A stretch of DNA of 64,000 bases from Dehalococcoidia bacterium (GCA_021731085.1 JAKFYB010000026.1:1-64000); one strand, 5' to 3'; positions 1 to 10,196 are shown, counted from the first letter of the stretch. A program made the numbers and translations. The notes: a model not told the origin generated them from the sequence alone.

Positions 1-1
1 C

Positions 2-1243
2 GTCAAGACCATGCTCATCTCCGACCACCCCCATCTCTTCGAAACCGGCGGCGATAACTACCACACCGACTTCCACGCCTGGGACTACCAGCGCGGCGGC
101 GAGTCCGACCCATGGAAGACCCGCCCCGACCCCAGCTTCGTCGGCCAGCCCATCATCAACACGCCCGGCCGCGAACCGTACGAGAACTCACGCAGCTACT
201 TCCGCAGCGAAGAAGACTTCCCTGGCCCCCGCGTCATGCGCGCAACAGAACAGTGGCTCGACGACAACGCCAAGGCGCACGAAGCGCCCTTCTTCCTCTT
301 CGTCGACGAGTTCGATCCCCACGAACCCTTCGACACGCCCGAACCCTACGCCTCCATGTACGACGACTCGTGGGAGGGCGCGCACCTCATCTGGCCGCCG
401 TACGCCGTCGCCGCCCAGAAGCGCGGCATGCTCGACGAACGCGAAGCCCATCAGGTGCGAGCGCAATACGGCGGCAAGCTCACGATGATCGACAAGTGGT
501 TCGGTCGCGTGATGGACGCCCTCGACCGCAACAATCTCTGGGACGACACTGCCGTCTTCCTTTGCACCGACCACGGCCACTACCTCGGCGAGAAGGACAT
601 CTGGGGCAAGCCGCAGTCGCCCATCTTCAACCCCCTCGGCCACATCCCGCTGATGGTCGCCTGGCCCGGCGCGACAGCCGGCACGACCGACGCCCTGACG
701 ACGAACGTCGACATCTTCGCGACGCTCGTCGATCTCTTCGGCGTCGCACCAAAGCACCGCACGCACGGCCAGTCGTTCCTCCCCGTCCTCACTGGCGAGA
801 AAGACCGCGTGCGCGACCACGTCCTCGCCGGCATCTGGGGCCGCGAAGTACACCTCATCGACGCCGAGACCAAGTACGCCCGCGCGCCGCAAGACGGAAA
901 CCTGCCGCTCAGCATGTGGTCGAACCGCTGGTCGTCCATGCCCGTCCACCACGGTATGCCCGAGTACGACTTCCCCACCCCCGACGAGCGCGCGTTCCTC
1001 GACAACATGCCCGGTACGAAGGTCCCCGTGATTCGCCAGCCCTTCCGCGAAGGCGACCTCTTGCCGTTCTGGGCCTACGGCCGCTTCAGCGGCAACCACC
1101 TCTACGACCTCAAGAACGACCCCACTGAAGACGAGAACCGCAGCGGCGAATCGAAGGAAGCTGAATCTGCAGACCGCCTACGCGAAGCGCTAAAAGCCAT
1201 CGAAGCACCCGACGACCAATTCACCCGCCTCGGCTTGGTGTGA
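2..1243 (+). CDS. Sulfatase (alkaline-phosphatase superfamily), 5' truncated by window edge
   Basis: This is the C-terminal part of a type I sulfatase or phosphatase-like hydrolase. The reading frame is open from base 2, and the first ATG at 11 lies inside a typical internal motif (VKTMLISDHPH), so the true start and the catalytic CxPxR segment are upstream of the window. Visible family marks are HEPF in the middle, a metal-binding DHGHYLGEKDIWGK segment near residues 195-208 of the visible part, and HIPLMVAWPG just after. The enzyme should hydrolyse sulfate or phosphate esters. No substrate can be named. Confidence 0.88.
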   Translation, partial: VKTMLISDHPHLFETGGDNYHTDFHAWDYQRGGESDPWKTRPDPSFVGQPIINTPGREPYENSRSYFRSEEDFPGPRVMRATEQWLDDNAKAHEAPFFLFVDEFDPHEPFDTPEPYASMYDDSWEGAHLIWPPYAVAAQKRGMLDEREAHQVRAQYGGKLTMIDKWFGRVMDALDRNNLWDDTAVFLCTDHGHYLGEKDIWGKPQSPIFNPLGHIPLMVAWPGATAGTTDALTTNVDIFATLVDLFGVAPKHRTHGQSFLPVLTGEKDRVRDHVLAGIWGREVHLIDAETKYARAPQDGNLPLSMWSNRWSSMPVHHGMPEYDFPTPDERAFLDNMPGTKVPVIRQPFREGDLLPFWAYGRFSGNHLYDLKNDPTEDENRSGESKEAESADRLREALKAIEAPDDQFTRLGLV

Positions 1244-1252
1244 GCGACCACC

Positions 1253-1274
1253 GTAGCGCGGGCCTTCAGCCCCG
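1253..1274 (+). repeat. Family A palindromic repeat, degenerate copy
   Basis: The motif gtagcgcgggccttcagccc starts 9 bases after the sulfatase stop codon. It matches the family A copies at 14351, 15716, 18900, 48417, 50093 and 52064. The second arm is imperfect here. Confidence 0.7.
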
Positions 1275-1387
1275 AGGATTAGCGAGAAGGAGGCTCGACC
1301 CGTAGGGGTTCGCCCTAACCGCCACCGCCGCCCCTGCCGATACTCCCAACAGACTGTCCGCTGGAGGCGGACGCCGGGGGTGCATCC

Positions 1388-1843
1388 GTGGGCAAGTTCT
1401 TCTTTATCGCGCTACTCGTGCTGGGCCTGCCCGCGCTCACGATCGGCGGCTGGGTGATGCTCGCGAACATGGAGCCCGGCGCCGTCGGCTCTCCCGCACA
1501 CGCCGGCGCCGTCTCGAACGGCCGCCCGCAAGACTGCACCACCGTAAACCTCGCCGCGAAAGCCCGCGGCACCGCCGAATACGTACTGCTACTCGAGAAG
1601 GGAACCATCGTGCGCGGCACCTTCGACGCAAACGGCGGCTTCGGCCGGGTCGACATCATGATGCGACTCATGTCGCCCAACAACGAAGAGTTACTTGTAA
1701 CCGCCCGCGAGTCGTCGTACGACTTTGTGCTGCAAGCAAAAGTGCCCGGCGGGTACACCTTCATCTTCGACAACCGCTACTCGCTGATCACAGCGAAGGC
1801 CATCGGCCTCTACTACTGCCTGCCAAACTCCGGCACACCGTAG
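1388..1843 (+). CDS. Membrane-anchored or secreted protein with a GOLD-like (emp24) domain
   Basis: This 151-residue protein starts with GTG. An N-terminal hydrophobic helix (residues 4-25) acts as signal or anchor, followed by a beta-rich domain. Residues about 70-145 follow the pattern of GOLD/emp24 domains: a leucine-rich strand ending in KG, then DIMMRLMSP, then GGYTFIFDNRYS followed by AKAIGLYY. In eukaryotes these domains bind proteins or lipids. The bacterial role is unknown. Two Cys residues near the domain ends could form a disulfide. The GOLD assignment is by eye and needs a profile search. Confidence 0.65.
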   Translation: MGKFFFIALLVLGLPALTIGGWVMLANMEPGAVGSPAHAGAVSNGRPQDCTTVNLAAKARGTAEYVLLLEKGTIVRGTFDANGGFGRVDIMMRLMSPNNEELLVTARESSYDFVLQAKVPGGYTFIFDNRYSLITAKAIGLYYCLPNSGTP

Positions 1844-1912
1844 AAACGCAAGCCCGTGTATAAGGCGTGACCAATCGTCTGAGGATGCTGGGAGATGGCG
1901 AGTCCGTCGCGA

Positions 1913-2503
1913 TCAGCCGCACTGGTCGCGCATACCGGCGACGAAGTTGTCCGCGATGGCAAGCGACGCCGTTGCATCAGGAGCCCCCGGCGTATCGAGG
2001 CTGAAGAATAGCTGCGCCGTCACCACGATCGTGCCGCATCCGAACGACTCGATGTGCTCGCGCGTCGTCGTCGTCTCGCCAGTGCGCATCGGCCGGTCGT
2101 TCGCGATCGTCCCCTGCTGCTCGACGACGACGAGCAACAGTCCGCCGTCCTCGGTCACGTATCGCAGATGCCCCGCGGATCGTCCGGCCGCGTCCGGCTG
2201 CTGCACGTAATACAGCGCATCGCCAAGGCCATCCGGTAGCGCTTCAGGCTCCACCGGCGCGAACCCAAGCTCCGCCTCCCACGCATCAGCATCGCCGACG
2301 TTGCGCACCATCACCATGCCCGCAGGAAGCTGGACGTCCGCGTTCACCGGCAGTCCAGCGCCCACGCCGTCCGAACCCGTCTCGCTATCGAAGATGTAGA
2401 GCAAGGCGACGGCGGCAGCGGCAACCAGCGCGAACGCAGCGACGCTCGCGGCAAAGACGCCGGCCAGGCGCGCAGGGTGATTCGGCCGCGCAAGTGTCGT
2501 CAT
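1913..2503 (-). CDS. Membrane-anchored hypothetical protein
   Basis: About 196 residues with one N-terminal transmembrane helix (roughly residues 12-38, Ala/Val rich) and a soluble extracytoplasmic domain. The start is placed at the ATG giving MTTLARPN, because the longer reading begins with a GTG six bases earlier and gains nothing. The middle (LPAGMVMVRNV, then GHLRYV followed by a hydrophobic strand) loosely resembles DUF4367-type sensor domains linked to anti-sigma proteins, but this is weak. Two Cys residues in the second half may pair. The function is unknown. Confidence 0.6.
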   Translation of the reverse strand: MTTLARPNHPARLAGVFAASVAAFALVAAAAVALLYIFDSETGSDGVGAGLPVNADVQLPAGMVMVRNVGDADAWEAELGFAPVEPEALPDGLGDALYYVQQPDAAGRSAGHLRYVTEDGGLLLVVVEQQGTIANDRPMRTGETTTTREHIESFGCGTIVVTAQLFFSLDTPGAPDATASLAIADNFVAGMRDQCG

Positions 2504-2690
2504 GCACACACCAACGCGCGCCAGCGGGCGGCGTATCAGACTGGAGACGGGGTTCTAGCTTCAGGCGGGTGACCAAAGTGTAGATCCGCCCGCCCGAACG
2601 AACCACGCCTCCAATCGAGAAATTGACCGGCGCCGGCTGCCCCATAGCGCCTGAATCCGCCAATCGCTAACCTCACCCCCGGAGGCGTAA

Positions 2691-3539
2691 ATGACCATCA
2701 AGGCAGTTCTCTTCGATCTCGGCGACACCCTGTGGCACTTCCCGAGGATGCCGGCCGCTCAGGACATCCGCATGGAGACCATGAAGCGCGTGAGCGGCGC
2801 CCTTACCGAATTCGGCGTCCCGTTCGAGGGTGAGTTCCGCTTCCTCGGCCGCGAGATCCGTCTTGGCGTTGAGAAGGCCGACCGCGCCGCCTACGAGTCA
2901 GACTGCGTCAGCCCCGACTTCAATGAGGTCGTTCGCCAGATCGCCAACGGCATGGGCGCCAATCTCACGTACGAGCAGGGCGCGCGCCTCTGGGACGCGT
3001 GGAACCTTGGCGGCCTGATGCTCGGCCGAACGATGTTCGACGACGCCTTCGCGACGCTCGATTGGCTGCGCGACAGCGGCTACCGCATCGGCTGCGTGAC
3101 GAATCGCGTCTTCGGTGGCCCGCGTTTCGCCGAAGAACTAACCGAACTCGGCCTAGATAAGTACTTCGAGTCCGTGGCCGTCTCATGCGACATCGGCTAC
3201 ATGAAGCCGCACGAGAAGTGCTTTCAGTACGCGCTCGACGAGATGAAGGTCGCGCCGGAGGAGTGCGTGATGGTCGGCGACAGCCTCAAAGCCGACGTCC
3301 TGGGCTCCCAGGCGCTCGGCATGACGGCCGTCTGGCGCCGCATCCGCAAACCTGATCCCCCGCACGCTGACGACCAGGTCGGCGAGGGACAACACGGCGA
3401 CGGCGATGTGAAGGCGGCAGCGACGCGCGCCCAGACCGGCCGCGCCCTGGGCAACTACGCCGAAGGCGAAGGTGCCAGCCCCGAATTCACCATCTGGAAC
3501 CTCATCGAACTGACGGAACTTCCGATCTTGAAGAACTAG
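2691..3539 (+). CDS. HAD-superfamily hydrolase
   Basis: This is a 282-residue haloacid dehalogenase fold phosphatase. Motif I is FDLGDTL (nucleophile Asp9). The usual second Asp of DxDGT is Gly, a known variant in this superfamily that may lower classical phosphatase activity. Motif II is CVTNR, motif III is the Lys in YMKPHEK and motif IV is [11 protein letters not shown] low-complexity insert rich in Gly, His and Asp (residues about 222-260) lies after motif IV. A good ribosome site (ggagg, 7 bases before ATG) supports the start. The substrate is unknown. Confidence 0.85.
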   Translation: MTIKAVLFDLGDTLWHFPRMPAAQDIRMETMKRVSGALTEFGVPFEGEFRFLGREIRLGVEKADRAAYESDCVSPDFNEVVRQIANGMGANLTYEQGARLWDAWNLGGLMLGRTMFDDAFATLDWLRDSGYRIGCVTNRVFGGPRFAEELTELGLDKYFESVAVSCDIGYMKPHEKCFQYALDEMKVAPEECVMVGDSLKADVLGSQALGMTAVWRRIRKPDPPHADDQVGEGQHGDGDVKAAATRAQTGRALGNYAEGEGASPEFTIWNLIELTELPILKN

Positions 3540-3604
3540 GTGCTGGCGCGGCCTCGTGCCGTTGGCCCTACAATGAAGCCCGTGACACCGAGGGCCACCC
3601 CAGC

Positions 3605-5287
3605 ATGAACTTCCCCTGGCTCGTACTGGGCGTCGTCGGCACCGTCGCGCTGGCCGGAGCATTCGGTCGCCTGACTCGGCAATGGCATATCGCCGCCATA
3701 GCCGCGGCAGCCGTCATCATCCTCCTACAACACTTCTACTTTCACTACACCAGCGACGACGCCTACATCTCGTACCGCTATGCGCAGAATCTCGCGGACG
3801 GGATCGGACCCGTCTGGAATGAAGGCGACCGCGTCGAGGGCTACACGAACTTCCTCTGGGTCGGCATCCTCGCAGGCACGCACAAGCTCGGCGCTGACAT
3901 CGTGTTCACGGGCCGCTGGCTCGGGTACGGGCTGGCCGTTGCGGCCGCCGCGGGCACATACGCCGTCACGCGAGAGATCCTGCCGGGCAATCCCGGGCGC
4001 GTCGCCGGTTTCCTCGCCTGCGTCCTGCTCGCGGCGAGCGGCGCGTGGTCGATGTGGGCAACAGCTGGCCTCGAAGCGCCACTGTTCGCGTCGCTCTCGC
4101 TCGCTGGCATCCTGCTGCACTTCCGCGAGCGTCCACACGGCGCGGTAGCAGGCTGGTTCCCCACGTCCGGCATCGTCTGGGCACTCGTCGCGTTGGCGCG
4201 GGCTGATGGGATCTTGTTCTTCGCCGTATCAGGCATCTTCAAGCTTGGCGACGCGTTCGTACGAGTGCGCAATGCGCCGCGTACAGAGCGGCTGAGCACC
4301 GGCGTGCATGCTGCGTGGCAAGTCGCGTTGTGGGCAGCGTTGTTCGCCGTGATCTACGTCCCGTACTTCGTCTGGCGCACCGACTACTACGGTTGGTTCT
4401 TCCCGAACACGTACTACGCCAAGGTCGGCGACGGCCTCGATCAGCTCGACCGCGGCGTGAAGTACATCCTCGCCTTCCTGCAGGAGTCCGGCGGTTGGCT
4501 CTTGCTGCTCCTCCCGCTCGCCATCGCCGAGAGCGCAGTCCGGCGCACCGCCGCCGCCTACGTGCTCGTGCTCACTGGCGTTTGGTTCGGTTACACCGCG
4601 TGGGTGGGCGGTGACTCGCTCCTGCGCTACCGCTTCCTCGCGCCCATCCTCCCGCTGTACTACAGCGTCATGGCGGTGACCGCTGTCGCCGTCGCGACGC
4701 GACTGCGTAGCGCCATGCCGCGCCAGCGCTACGCTGCGGAAGCCATCGCATCGCTCGCCGTGCTCGCGGCCGTTGCCGTCACCGTGCACCCGCAGGCCGT
4801 CGACGCTATTGACACGCGTGGTGAGCGCGAGGCGGTAGAAGAACGCGTCGAGATTGGCCGTTGGATGCGTGCCAATTTTCCGGACGACACGTCCGTCGCT
4901 CTCATTCCGGTTGGGGCGTTCGGCTACGAATCCCGTTTGCATGTCATCGATATGTTGGGCATCACTGACGAGCACATCGCGCACCGAGATCTGGACCTCG
5001 GCGGTTTGGCAGCCGGCCACGAGAAGTACGACTCCGAGTACGTGCTCGATCAGGAGCCTGATATCATCCTGCTGTTCGATGGCCTCACGAATAGCCCGGT
5101 TGGCGAGGCAGGCTACGGCCGCCTGGCCAATGTGTTTATTCCGGCGCCGATCGACATGGTGACTAATGAGCGCCTGTTCGAGGAATACGAGCGGCGCGCC
5201 GTTGAAGTGGATGGCAAATGGCTAAATCTGCTGATCCGAAAGGACGCAAGCGACCTGCTCGAGCAGACGGAGCCAGCGCCTCCGTAA
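3605..5287 (+). CDS. GT-C fold membrane glycosyltransferase
   Basis: This is a 560-residue polytopic membrane protein. After the first transmembrane helix come paired acidic residues (Asp51-Asp52 in [12 protein letters not shown]), the catalytic signature of GT-C transferases that use polyprenyl-phosphate sugars. The segment that follows (EGYTNFLWV) resembles AftB-type arabinofuranosyltransferases. About ten further hydrophobic helices follow, then a soluble C-terminal domain. It probably adds a sugar to an envelope glycan or protein on the outer face. Its 3' end overlaps argH by 70 bases, so translation may be coupled. A TACAAT -10 box lies at 3569-3574. Confidence 0.8.
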   Translation: MNFPWLVLGVVGTVALAGAFGRLTRQWHIAAIAAAAVIILLQHFYFHYTSDDAYISYRYAQNLADGIGPVWNEGDRVEGYTNFLWVGILAGTHKLGADIVFTGRWLGYGLAVAAAAGTYAVTREILPGNPGRVAGFLACVLLAASGAWSMWATAGLEAPLFASLSLAGILLHFRERPHGAVAGWFPTSGIVWALVALARADGILFFAVSGIFKLGDAFVRVRNAPRTERLSTGVHAAWQVALWAALFAVIYVPYFVWRTDYYGWFFPNTYYAKVGDGLDQLDRGVKYILAFLQESGGWLLLLLPLAIAESAVRRTAAAYVLVLTGVWFGYTAWVGGDSLLRYRFLAPILPLYYSVMAVTAVAVATRLRSAMPRQRYAAEAIASLAVLAAVAVTVHPQAVDAIDTRGEREAVEERVEIGRWMRANFPDDTSVALIPVGAFGYESRLHVIDMLGITDEHIAHRDLDLGGLAAGHEKYDSEYVLDQEPDIILLFDGLTNSPVGEAGYGRLANVFIPAPIDMVTNERLFEEYERRAVEVDGKWLNLLIRKDASDLLEQTEPAPP

Positions 5288-6777
5288 CGCCCGCCAGTGC
5301 CAACGGCAAAGGCGACGCGAAGCTGTGGGGAGGCCGCTTCACGGACCCAATGGCGGAAATCGTCGAAGCGTACACGTCATCCATCGGCGCCGACGCGCGC
5401 CTCGTCGAGTACGACATACAGGCGTCGATCGCCCACGCCCGTATGCTCGGCCGCCGGAGCATCATCACGAAGAAGGACGCCGACCTCATCATCCGTGGCC
5501 TCGAGGAGATCGCCGATGAGTGGCTGAGCGGCGAGTTCACGCTGCGGCCAGAACTCGAAGACGTCCACATGAACGTTGAGACGCGGCTGACAGCGAAGAT
5601 CGGCGCCGTTGCGGGCCGATTGCACACCGCGCGATCCCGCAACGACCAGATCGCGACGGACACACGCCTCTACGCGATGAGCGCCTGCGCCGACGCGATC
5701 GGATCGCTCATTCGCCTGCAGTCTTCGCTGCTCGACCTCGCCGAGGCCAACGCGTCGGTGATCATGCCAGGCTATACGCACCTGCAGCGCGCGCAGCCCG
5801 TACTGTTCGCGCATCATCTGCTCGCCTACGTGCAGATGTTCGACCGCGACGCGCAGCGCTTCGCCTTCGCGCACGGCATGATGGATGCGCTGCCGCTCGG
5901 CGCGGGAGCACTCGCCGGCGTCCCTTATCCAATCGATCGGCAGTCCGTCGCGGACGAACTCTCCGTCAGCAACGTCATCGCCAACAGCCTTGACGCTGTC
6001 TCCGATCGCGATTTCGTCGCCGACTACATCTATGCCGCCACGCTCGCGATGGTGCACGTCTCTCGCCTCGCCGAAGAACTCATCCTCTGGTCGAGCGCGG
6101 AGTTCGCCTTCATCCGGATACCCGACGCGTTCGCGACCGGTTCGAGCATCATGCCGCAAAAGAAGAACGCGGACGTGGCGGAACTCGCGCGCGGGCGCAC
6201 CGGCAGGACAATCGGTGGCCTCGTAAACATCCTGACGACGCTCAAGGGCCTCCCTCTCACATACAACCGCGACCTGCAGGAGGACAAGCCCGCCCTCTTC
6301 GACACTGAGGACGTGCTGCTCCCGACGCTCGAAGTGTTCGCCGAGATGTTGCCGAAGGTCACGATCAACGCCGACCGCATGGCCGCCGCTGCCGTCGCCA
6401 ACTACTCGCTGGCAACCGACATCGCCGACTACCTCGCGCACAAGGGCTTGCCGTTTCGCGACGCGCACGAGACCGTCGGCAAGCTCGTCCGCCTCGCCGA
6501 ATCGAAGGGCGTCGAACTCGGTGAGCTGCCTCTCGCCGACTACGAGCGCATGTCGCCCCTGTTCGAGAAGGACGTGCTCAAGATCGACGCGAAGGCGTCA
6601 GTCAGCGCCCGCGATGTCCCCGGCGGCACAGCGCCAAAACGCGTCCAGTCCGAACTCCGCCGCAATCGAAAGCGAATCCAGGGCTACCTCCAACCCGTAG
6701 GGGCGCAGCCTCCTGTGCCCGTATCCAAGAAGGGCACAAATTCACGATCGGCGAAGCCGCGGACGAAAAAGAAGTGA
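5218..6777 (+). CDS. argH: Argininosuccinate lyase
   Basis: It cleaves argininosuccinate to arginine and fumarate, the last step of arginine synthesis. The signature [12 protein letters not shown] lies at about residues 308-319, and the conserved opening KLWGGRFT is at residues 35-42. The protein has 519 residues against about 460 usual. The N-terminus has about 30 extra residues with no alternative start codon in frame. The C-terminal tail after the usual end is Lys/Arg/Pro rich and contains a family B palindromic repeat read as PVGAQPP. The start overlaps the glycosyltransferase gene. rpe follows after 54 bases. Confidence 0.95.
   Translation: MAKSADPKGRKRPARADGASASVTPASANGKGDAKLWGGRFTDPMAEIVEAYTSSIGADARLVEYDIQASIAHARMLGRRSIITKKDADLIIRGLEEIADEWLSGEFTLRPELEDVHMNVETRLTAKIGAVAGRLHTARSRNDQIATDTRLYAMSACADAIGSLIRLQSSLLDLAEANASVIMPGYTHLQRAQPVLFAHHLLAYVQMFDRDAQRFAFAHGMMDALPLGAGALAGVPYPIDRQSVADELSVSNVIANSLDAVSDRDFVADYIYAATLAMVHVSRLAEELILWSSAEFAFIRIPDAFATGSSIMPQKKNADVAELARGRTGRTIGGLVNILTTLKGLPLTYNRDLQEDKPALFDTEDVLLPTLEVFAEMLPKVTINADRMAAAAVANYSLATDIADYLAHKGLPFRDAHETVGKLVRLAESKGVELGELPLADYERMSPLFEKDVLKIDAKASVSARDVPGGTAPKRVQSELRRNRKRIQGYLQPVGAQPPVPVSKKGTNSRSAKPRTKKK
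6697..6720 (+). repeat. Family B palindromic repeat inside the argH tail
   Basis: The motif gtaggggcgcagcctcctgtgccc matches the family B copies at 10197, 19806, 20500, 22213 and 23003. It is translated as part of the ArgH C-terminal extension, about 20 residues before the stop codon. Confidence 0.75.
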
Positions 6778-6792
6778 GACACCTCACCGAGT

Positions 6793-6834
6793 ACCGACGA
6801 CTGAAGACCGACGACTGAAGACCGACGACCGATG
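6793..6834 (+). repeat. Three 14-bp tandem repeats carrying the rpe start codon
   Basis: The unit accgacgactgaag occurs twice exactly, then once as accgacgaccgatg. The last three bases of the third unit are the ATG of rpe. No Shine-Dalgarno site is present. Similar gacgac/gaccgac filler occurs at 15862-15890. Confidence 0.85.
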
Positions 6835-7500
6835 ACCACCATCAAACTCGCCCCCAGCATTCTCACTGCCGACTTCGGTGCGCTCGCCGACCAGATCCGG
6901 GCGGCCGACGATGGCGGTGCCGACATAATCCACCTCGATGTGATGGACGGCCACTTTGTCCCACCGATCACCTTCGGTCCGATCGTCGTCGAGATGGTGC
7001 GCAAAGTCACGAAACTCCCGCTCGACATCCACCTCATGATCGAGCACCCGGAACGGCAGTTCGAAGCCTTCGCTGAAGCCGGTGGCGACATCATCAACTT
7101 CCACATCGAAGCGACCGCCCACGCCGACCGCCTCCTCCGTACCATCCAGGCGATGAACAAGCGCGCCGGCATCTGCATCAACCCCGCCACGCCCTTGTCG
7201 GCGATCGAGAACGTGCTCGACGTCACCGATCAGGTGATGGTGATGATGATCAACCCGGGCTGGGGAGGCCAGAAGATGCTGCCCTCCATGCTCGACAAGA
7301 TCCGAGACCTGCGATCAATGCTCGACGTCCGCGGCCTCAAGCCAGACATCGAAGTCGACGGCGGCGTAAAGTCGAACAACGCAGCTTCGTGCGCCCGAGC
7401 CGGCGCAAACGTCCTCGTCTGCGGGTCCAGCGTTTACAATACCGATTCATCGCCGCGAGAGAATCTCGCTGCATTGCGGGTAGCGTTAGCGAGCGCCTGA
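6832..7500 (+). CDS. rpe: Ribulose-phosphate 3-epimerase
   Basis: This 222-residue TIM-barrel enzyme interconverts ribulose 5-phosphate and xylulose 5-phosphate in the pentose phosphate pathway. The usual marks are present: SILTADFG at the start, HLDVMDGHFVPPITFGP with metal-binding His and Asp, MMINPGWGGQ for phosphate binding and VDGGV near the end. Its length is normal. The start codon is formed by a tandem repeat and has no ribosome site. The last 15 bases overlap the end of the convergent metallopeptidase gene. Confidence 0.96.
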   Translation: MTTIKLAPSILTADFGALADQIRAADDGGADIIHLDVMDGHFVPPITFGPIVVEMVRKVTKLPLDIHLMIEHPERQFEAFAEAGGDIINFHIEATAHADRLLRTIQAMNKRAGICINPATPLSAIENVLDVTDQVMVMMINPGWGGQKMLPSMLDKIRDLRSMLDVRGLKPDIEVDGGVKSNNAASCARAGANVLVCGSSVYNTDSSPRENLAALRVALASA

Positions 7501-8718
7501 CATCGCCGCATCCAGATCCTCCACCGAAACAAACTCCCGCGCGACCTCCAGAAACCGCTTCAACGACAACGATTGGTCACGCAGATCGACCATCTTCGGC
7601 CCAATCGGATCGCTCGATGCCGGTGTGTCCGCGTACGACCCGTGGAACGCGAAGTACGCCTGATTGATCCGCCGGATGTAGTACCCGTGCTCAACGAACA
7701 CCAACCGCCGCTCCTCCATCAGCCGCTCCGCCTCCTCCACTTGTCCGCCCGCCAGCAGTGCGTCCACCTCCAACCGCAGCGCGCGCATCTCGCGCCCAAA
7801 AGCGAACTCATCCTGCGCTTGCGCTTTGGGACGCGTGCCGAGAGAGAGTGGCATCGCGCTGACAAACTCCGGCGCGCGTTCGAGCGGATAGCGCGCGTAC
7901 ATCACTTCACCCAGCTCATCGCCCGCGACGTTCGCCACCGTCTCGTTGAGTGTCACAAGCCGGTCGCTCTCGTAGAAGCTTCGCCCCAGCGGCGCGAAGA
8001 ACAGGTAGTGGTGAATCCACTCGTGCGCGATGGTCTGCAGCGTCGAGCGATAGTCCGTTCGCGGCGGCACGATCGCCGGGTACATCGCGATCGCGCCGAC
8101 GTTCACGACCACCGCCGATGTCTCGCCGTCCGCCTCCGCCTCGGCCTCGATCTCCAGCCGGTCGTCGATCGGCAGCCCGCTCTCGAGCAGCCGGTCGCTC
8201 TCCCGTCGGATCTCATTTCGCGGCGACTGCACGAGCAACGACGGCGGCTCCTCGAACTCAATACTCACTGGCGGCCACACGATCTCCGTCCCGATGCGCC
8301 GCGTCAGCCCTAGGTCGTCGATCACCGCTGTCAGCCGTCCCTCAAGGATCTCCTCAACGCGGTTCTCGATCGACGCCCGCTCATCGCGTAGTTCCGAGGC
8401 CGTCGTCTCAGCAGCGATAGCCGCGCTCGCGACCGTCGCAGGGTCGCCCGCAGTCCGTTCGGCGTCCGCGATGAGCTGATTCAGCTCGAAGAACCGCGCC
8501 ACGTGCGCATCTTTCGCCGGCTCCGACAGGTCAGCCCGAAACGGCGACGTCCCGACGCGCGCAAACTTCACCCATGAGTGGCGCACGAGAAACTCGCCCG
8601 TGTTGTAGTCACGCCCCTGCTCCGGAAATGGGAGCAGAGCCATCGCAACGAGCGACCACGCGAGCCCGAAGAGAACGACTCCTAAGAAGACCAGGTGTGG
8701 GCTGTATCGGCGCAGCAT
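7486..8718 (-). CDS. Membrane-anchored gluzincin-type metallopeptidase
   Basis: A 410-residue protein with one transmembrane helix near the N-terminus (residues about 10-33) and a large outer domain. The zinc motif HEWIHH (HExxH type) lies near residue 230. A downstream Glu in LNETVANVAGDELG (about 26 residues later) can serve as third ligand, as in gluzincins and the predicted DUF2265 aminopeptidases. The region in between (residues 60-150) is helical and acidic. Substrate and exact family are unknown. It is transcribed alone, convergent with rpe. Confidence 0.7.
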   Translation of the reverse strand: MLRRYSPHLVFLGVVLFGLAWSLVAMALLPFPEQGRDYNTGEFLVRHSWVKFARVGTSPFRADLSEPAKDAHVARFFELNQLIADAERTAGDPATVASAAIAAETTASELRDERASIENRVEEILEGRLTAVIDDLGLTRRIGTEIVWPPVSIEFEEPPSLLVQSPRNEIRRESDRLLESGLPIDDRLEIEAEAEADGETSAVVVNVGAIAMYPAIVPPRTDYRSTLQTIAHEWIHHYLFFAPLGRSFYESDRLVTLNETVANVAGDELGEVMYARYPLERAPEFVSAMPLSLGTRPKAQAQDEFAFGREMRALRLEVDALLAGGQVEEAERLMEERRLVFVEHGYYIRRINQAYFAFHGSYADTPASSDPIGPKMVDLRDQSLSLKRFLEVAREFVSVEDLDAAMSGAR

Positions 8719-8766
8719 CAGTAGACATACGTGTCGGCGTTGGCAACGGTTCGCACAGGACGCCCC

Positions 8767-9111
8767 TTAGCCTTCAGCGCCGAGGCGGCGGCCGCCTAAA
8801 ACATGCATGTGAAGATGCGGCACCGTCATCCCGGCGTCCTCGCCGACATTGAACGCAATCCTGTACCCGCGCTTGGCGAGTTGAAGGCTCTCCATGAGCG
8901 CCGCCGCCACGACAAACATTCGCGCGACCGTCGGCCCGTGCTCAGCGCGCACATCTCGCCCATCGACGATGTGCTCCTTCGGAATCACCAACAGGTGCGT
9001 GGGCGCGCGCGGATTGATGTCTTTGATCGCGAACACGAGGTCGTCATCGTGAAGCTTCCCGACGTCCAGCGCACCCGACGCCATCTTGCAGAACAGGCAG
9101 TCATCGCTCAT
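8767..9111 (-). CDS. HIT family protein (histidine triad nucleotide-binding)
   Basis: This 114-residue protein is of normal length for the HINT branch, which hydrolyses nucleoside phosphoramidates and similar substrates. The triad HLHMHV uses His99, His101 and His103. The N-terminus has CLFCKMASG, typical of zinc-binding HIT proteins. No ribosome site is visible. A TACACT -10 box ends 7 bases before the ATG, so the mRNA may be leaderless. Confidence 0.92.
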   Translation of the reverse strand: MSDDCLFCKMASGALDVGKLHDDDLVFAIKDINPRAPTHLLVIPKEHIVDGRDVRAEHGPTVARMFVVAAALMESLQLAKRGYRIAFNVGEDAGMTVPHLHMHVLGGRRLGAEG

Positions 9112-9118
9112 GCGTGAA

Positions 9119-9124
9119 AGTGTA
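9119..9124 (-). promoter_or_regulatory. -10 box TACACT for the HIT gene (possible leaderless start)
   Basis: On the minus strand TACACT is followed by 7 bases and then the ATG at 9111. There is no Shine-Dalgarno sequence, and no good -35 box was seen. Confidence 0.5.
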
Positions 9125-9134
9125 CCTGTGTCTA

Positions 9135-10097
9135 CTACGGCTTCCGCAGAGCATCGTTGGCTCGCTGCAATCCAGCTTCATCGAGACTGTCGCCGCACAC
9201 GACGAGATAATCGATCGCGAACCCGTATGAAAACACCTCGTCAATCAGCGCATCGAACGGCGCTCCCTCGGCATCCGTACAGCCACGGTTCTCAATCTCG
9301 AGAATGATCTTCGTCCGGTCATCGTGATTCGCGAGGATCGCCGCCGCCGCCGGCTCCTGGTACGGCGAGTTCGACTGCAAATAAAAACCTCGCTGAGCCG
9401 CGTACGCACCCACGTCCTCCGCGATGCCGTCGCCGATAAAGTTTTGCATCAACACGAGATGCGTCGTCGGAAACGCGTTCCGCCAGCGGTCAATCCAGTC
9501 GTTCGTGATCGCAACCTGACCGTCGTCCGAGTATCCGGGCGGCGTCGAAGCTTCATCGTAAGCCCAGATCATCTCGCCGTATGCACCCATGCCGGCGTTC
9601 GTCTGGAAGAACTCAATCGCTGGATGCCCGTCGTACCGTGCGCCCAGCGCCTCAAGAAATGTGCCGAACTTCTCCTCAAACACGTCGTCGCCAGGCACCG
9701 GCTGCAGCGTCGACGACGCCACGTCCATCGTATACGCCTGCGCCCCCGCATCGAACACCCAGTCCGGCGTCGCCTGCCCGAAGTCAACTTCATTCGTGTA
9801 CACCCGCGGCGCCACCTTGCGTCCGCTTGCGTGCGCCTCAGAGATCACATCGTCGAGTGGCGCCCAGTTATACGCGCCCTCGACTGGCTCAAGCTCCTCC
9901 CACGTGAACAGCGGGTTCACGCCAAGCGCGATCTCTTCCTCCATCGCCCGCGCGTCCACGCCGACGCCAAACTCCAGGATCCCCGACCCAGCCGGCTCCT
10001 TCGTCGGGCAGCGCGCAGCAACGACCACCGCGGCCAACATCGTGATGACGGCCAGCAGGATCGGCATGCATAAGCGGCTGTGGGGCGTGTTTGCCAT
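9135..10097 (-). CDS. Secreted TIM-barrel glycosidase-like protein
   Basis: About 320 residues with an N-terminal hydrophobic export signal that ends near a Cys (VVVAARCP, not a perfect lipobox). The following sequence reads like the start of a GH42/GH5-type barrel: TWEELEPVEGAYNW, then a helix, then GRKVAPRVYTN. Later segments (FFQTNAGMGAYGEMIW, LVLMQNFIGDGI) fit barrel strands with acidic residues near their ends. It may act on an extracellular polysaccharide, but catalytic residues cannot be assigned with certainty. The start is placed at the ATG giving MANTPHS, three codons after a TTG. Confidence 0.62.
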   Translation of the reverse strand: MANTPHSRLCMPILLAVITMLAAVVVAARCPTKEPAGSGILEFGVGVDARAMEEEIALGVNPLFTWEELEPVEGAYNWAPLDDVISEAHASGRKVAPRVYTNEVDFGQATPDWVFDAGAQAYTMDVASSTLQPVPGDDVFEEKFGTFLEALGARYDGHPAIEFFQTNAGMGAYGEMIWAYDEASTPPGYSDDGQVAITNDWIDRWRNAFPTTHLVLMQNFIGDGIAEDVGAYAAQRGFYLQSNSPYQEPAAAAILANHDDRTKIILEIENRGCTDAEGAPFDALIDEVFSYGFAIDYLVVCGDSLDEAGLQRANDALRKP

Positions 10098-10196
10098 ATC
10101 CCTCAATGTGGAATGCGGGTGTCTACAAAGTCTAAGCGAAGCAGCGCTGCGGGTTGTGGCAGGGATGTTGCGAAGCCCGTCAAGTTAGGAGGCGTC

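Noticed and set aside
188-1099. Long open frame antisense to the sulfatase
   Set aside because: It has no family features and mirrors the high-GC codon pattern of the real gene. The same holds for other long antisense frames such as 25326-26186, 34966-35817, 53914-55797 and 59380-61101.
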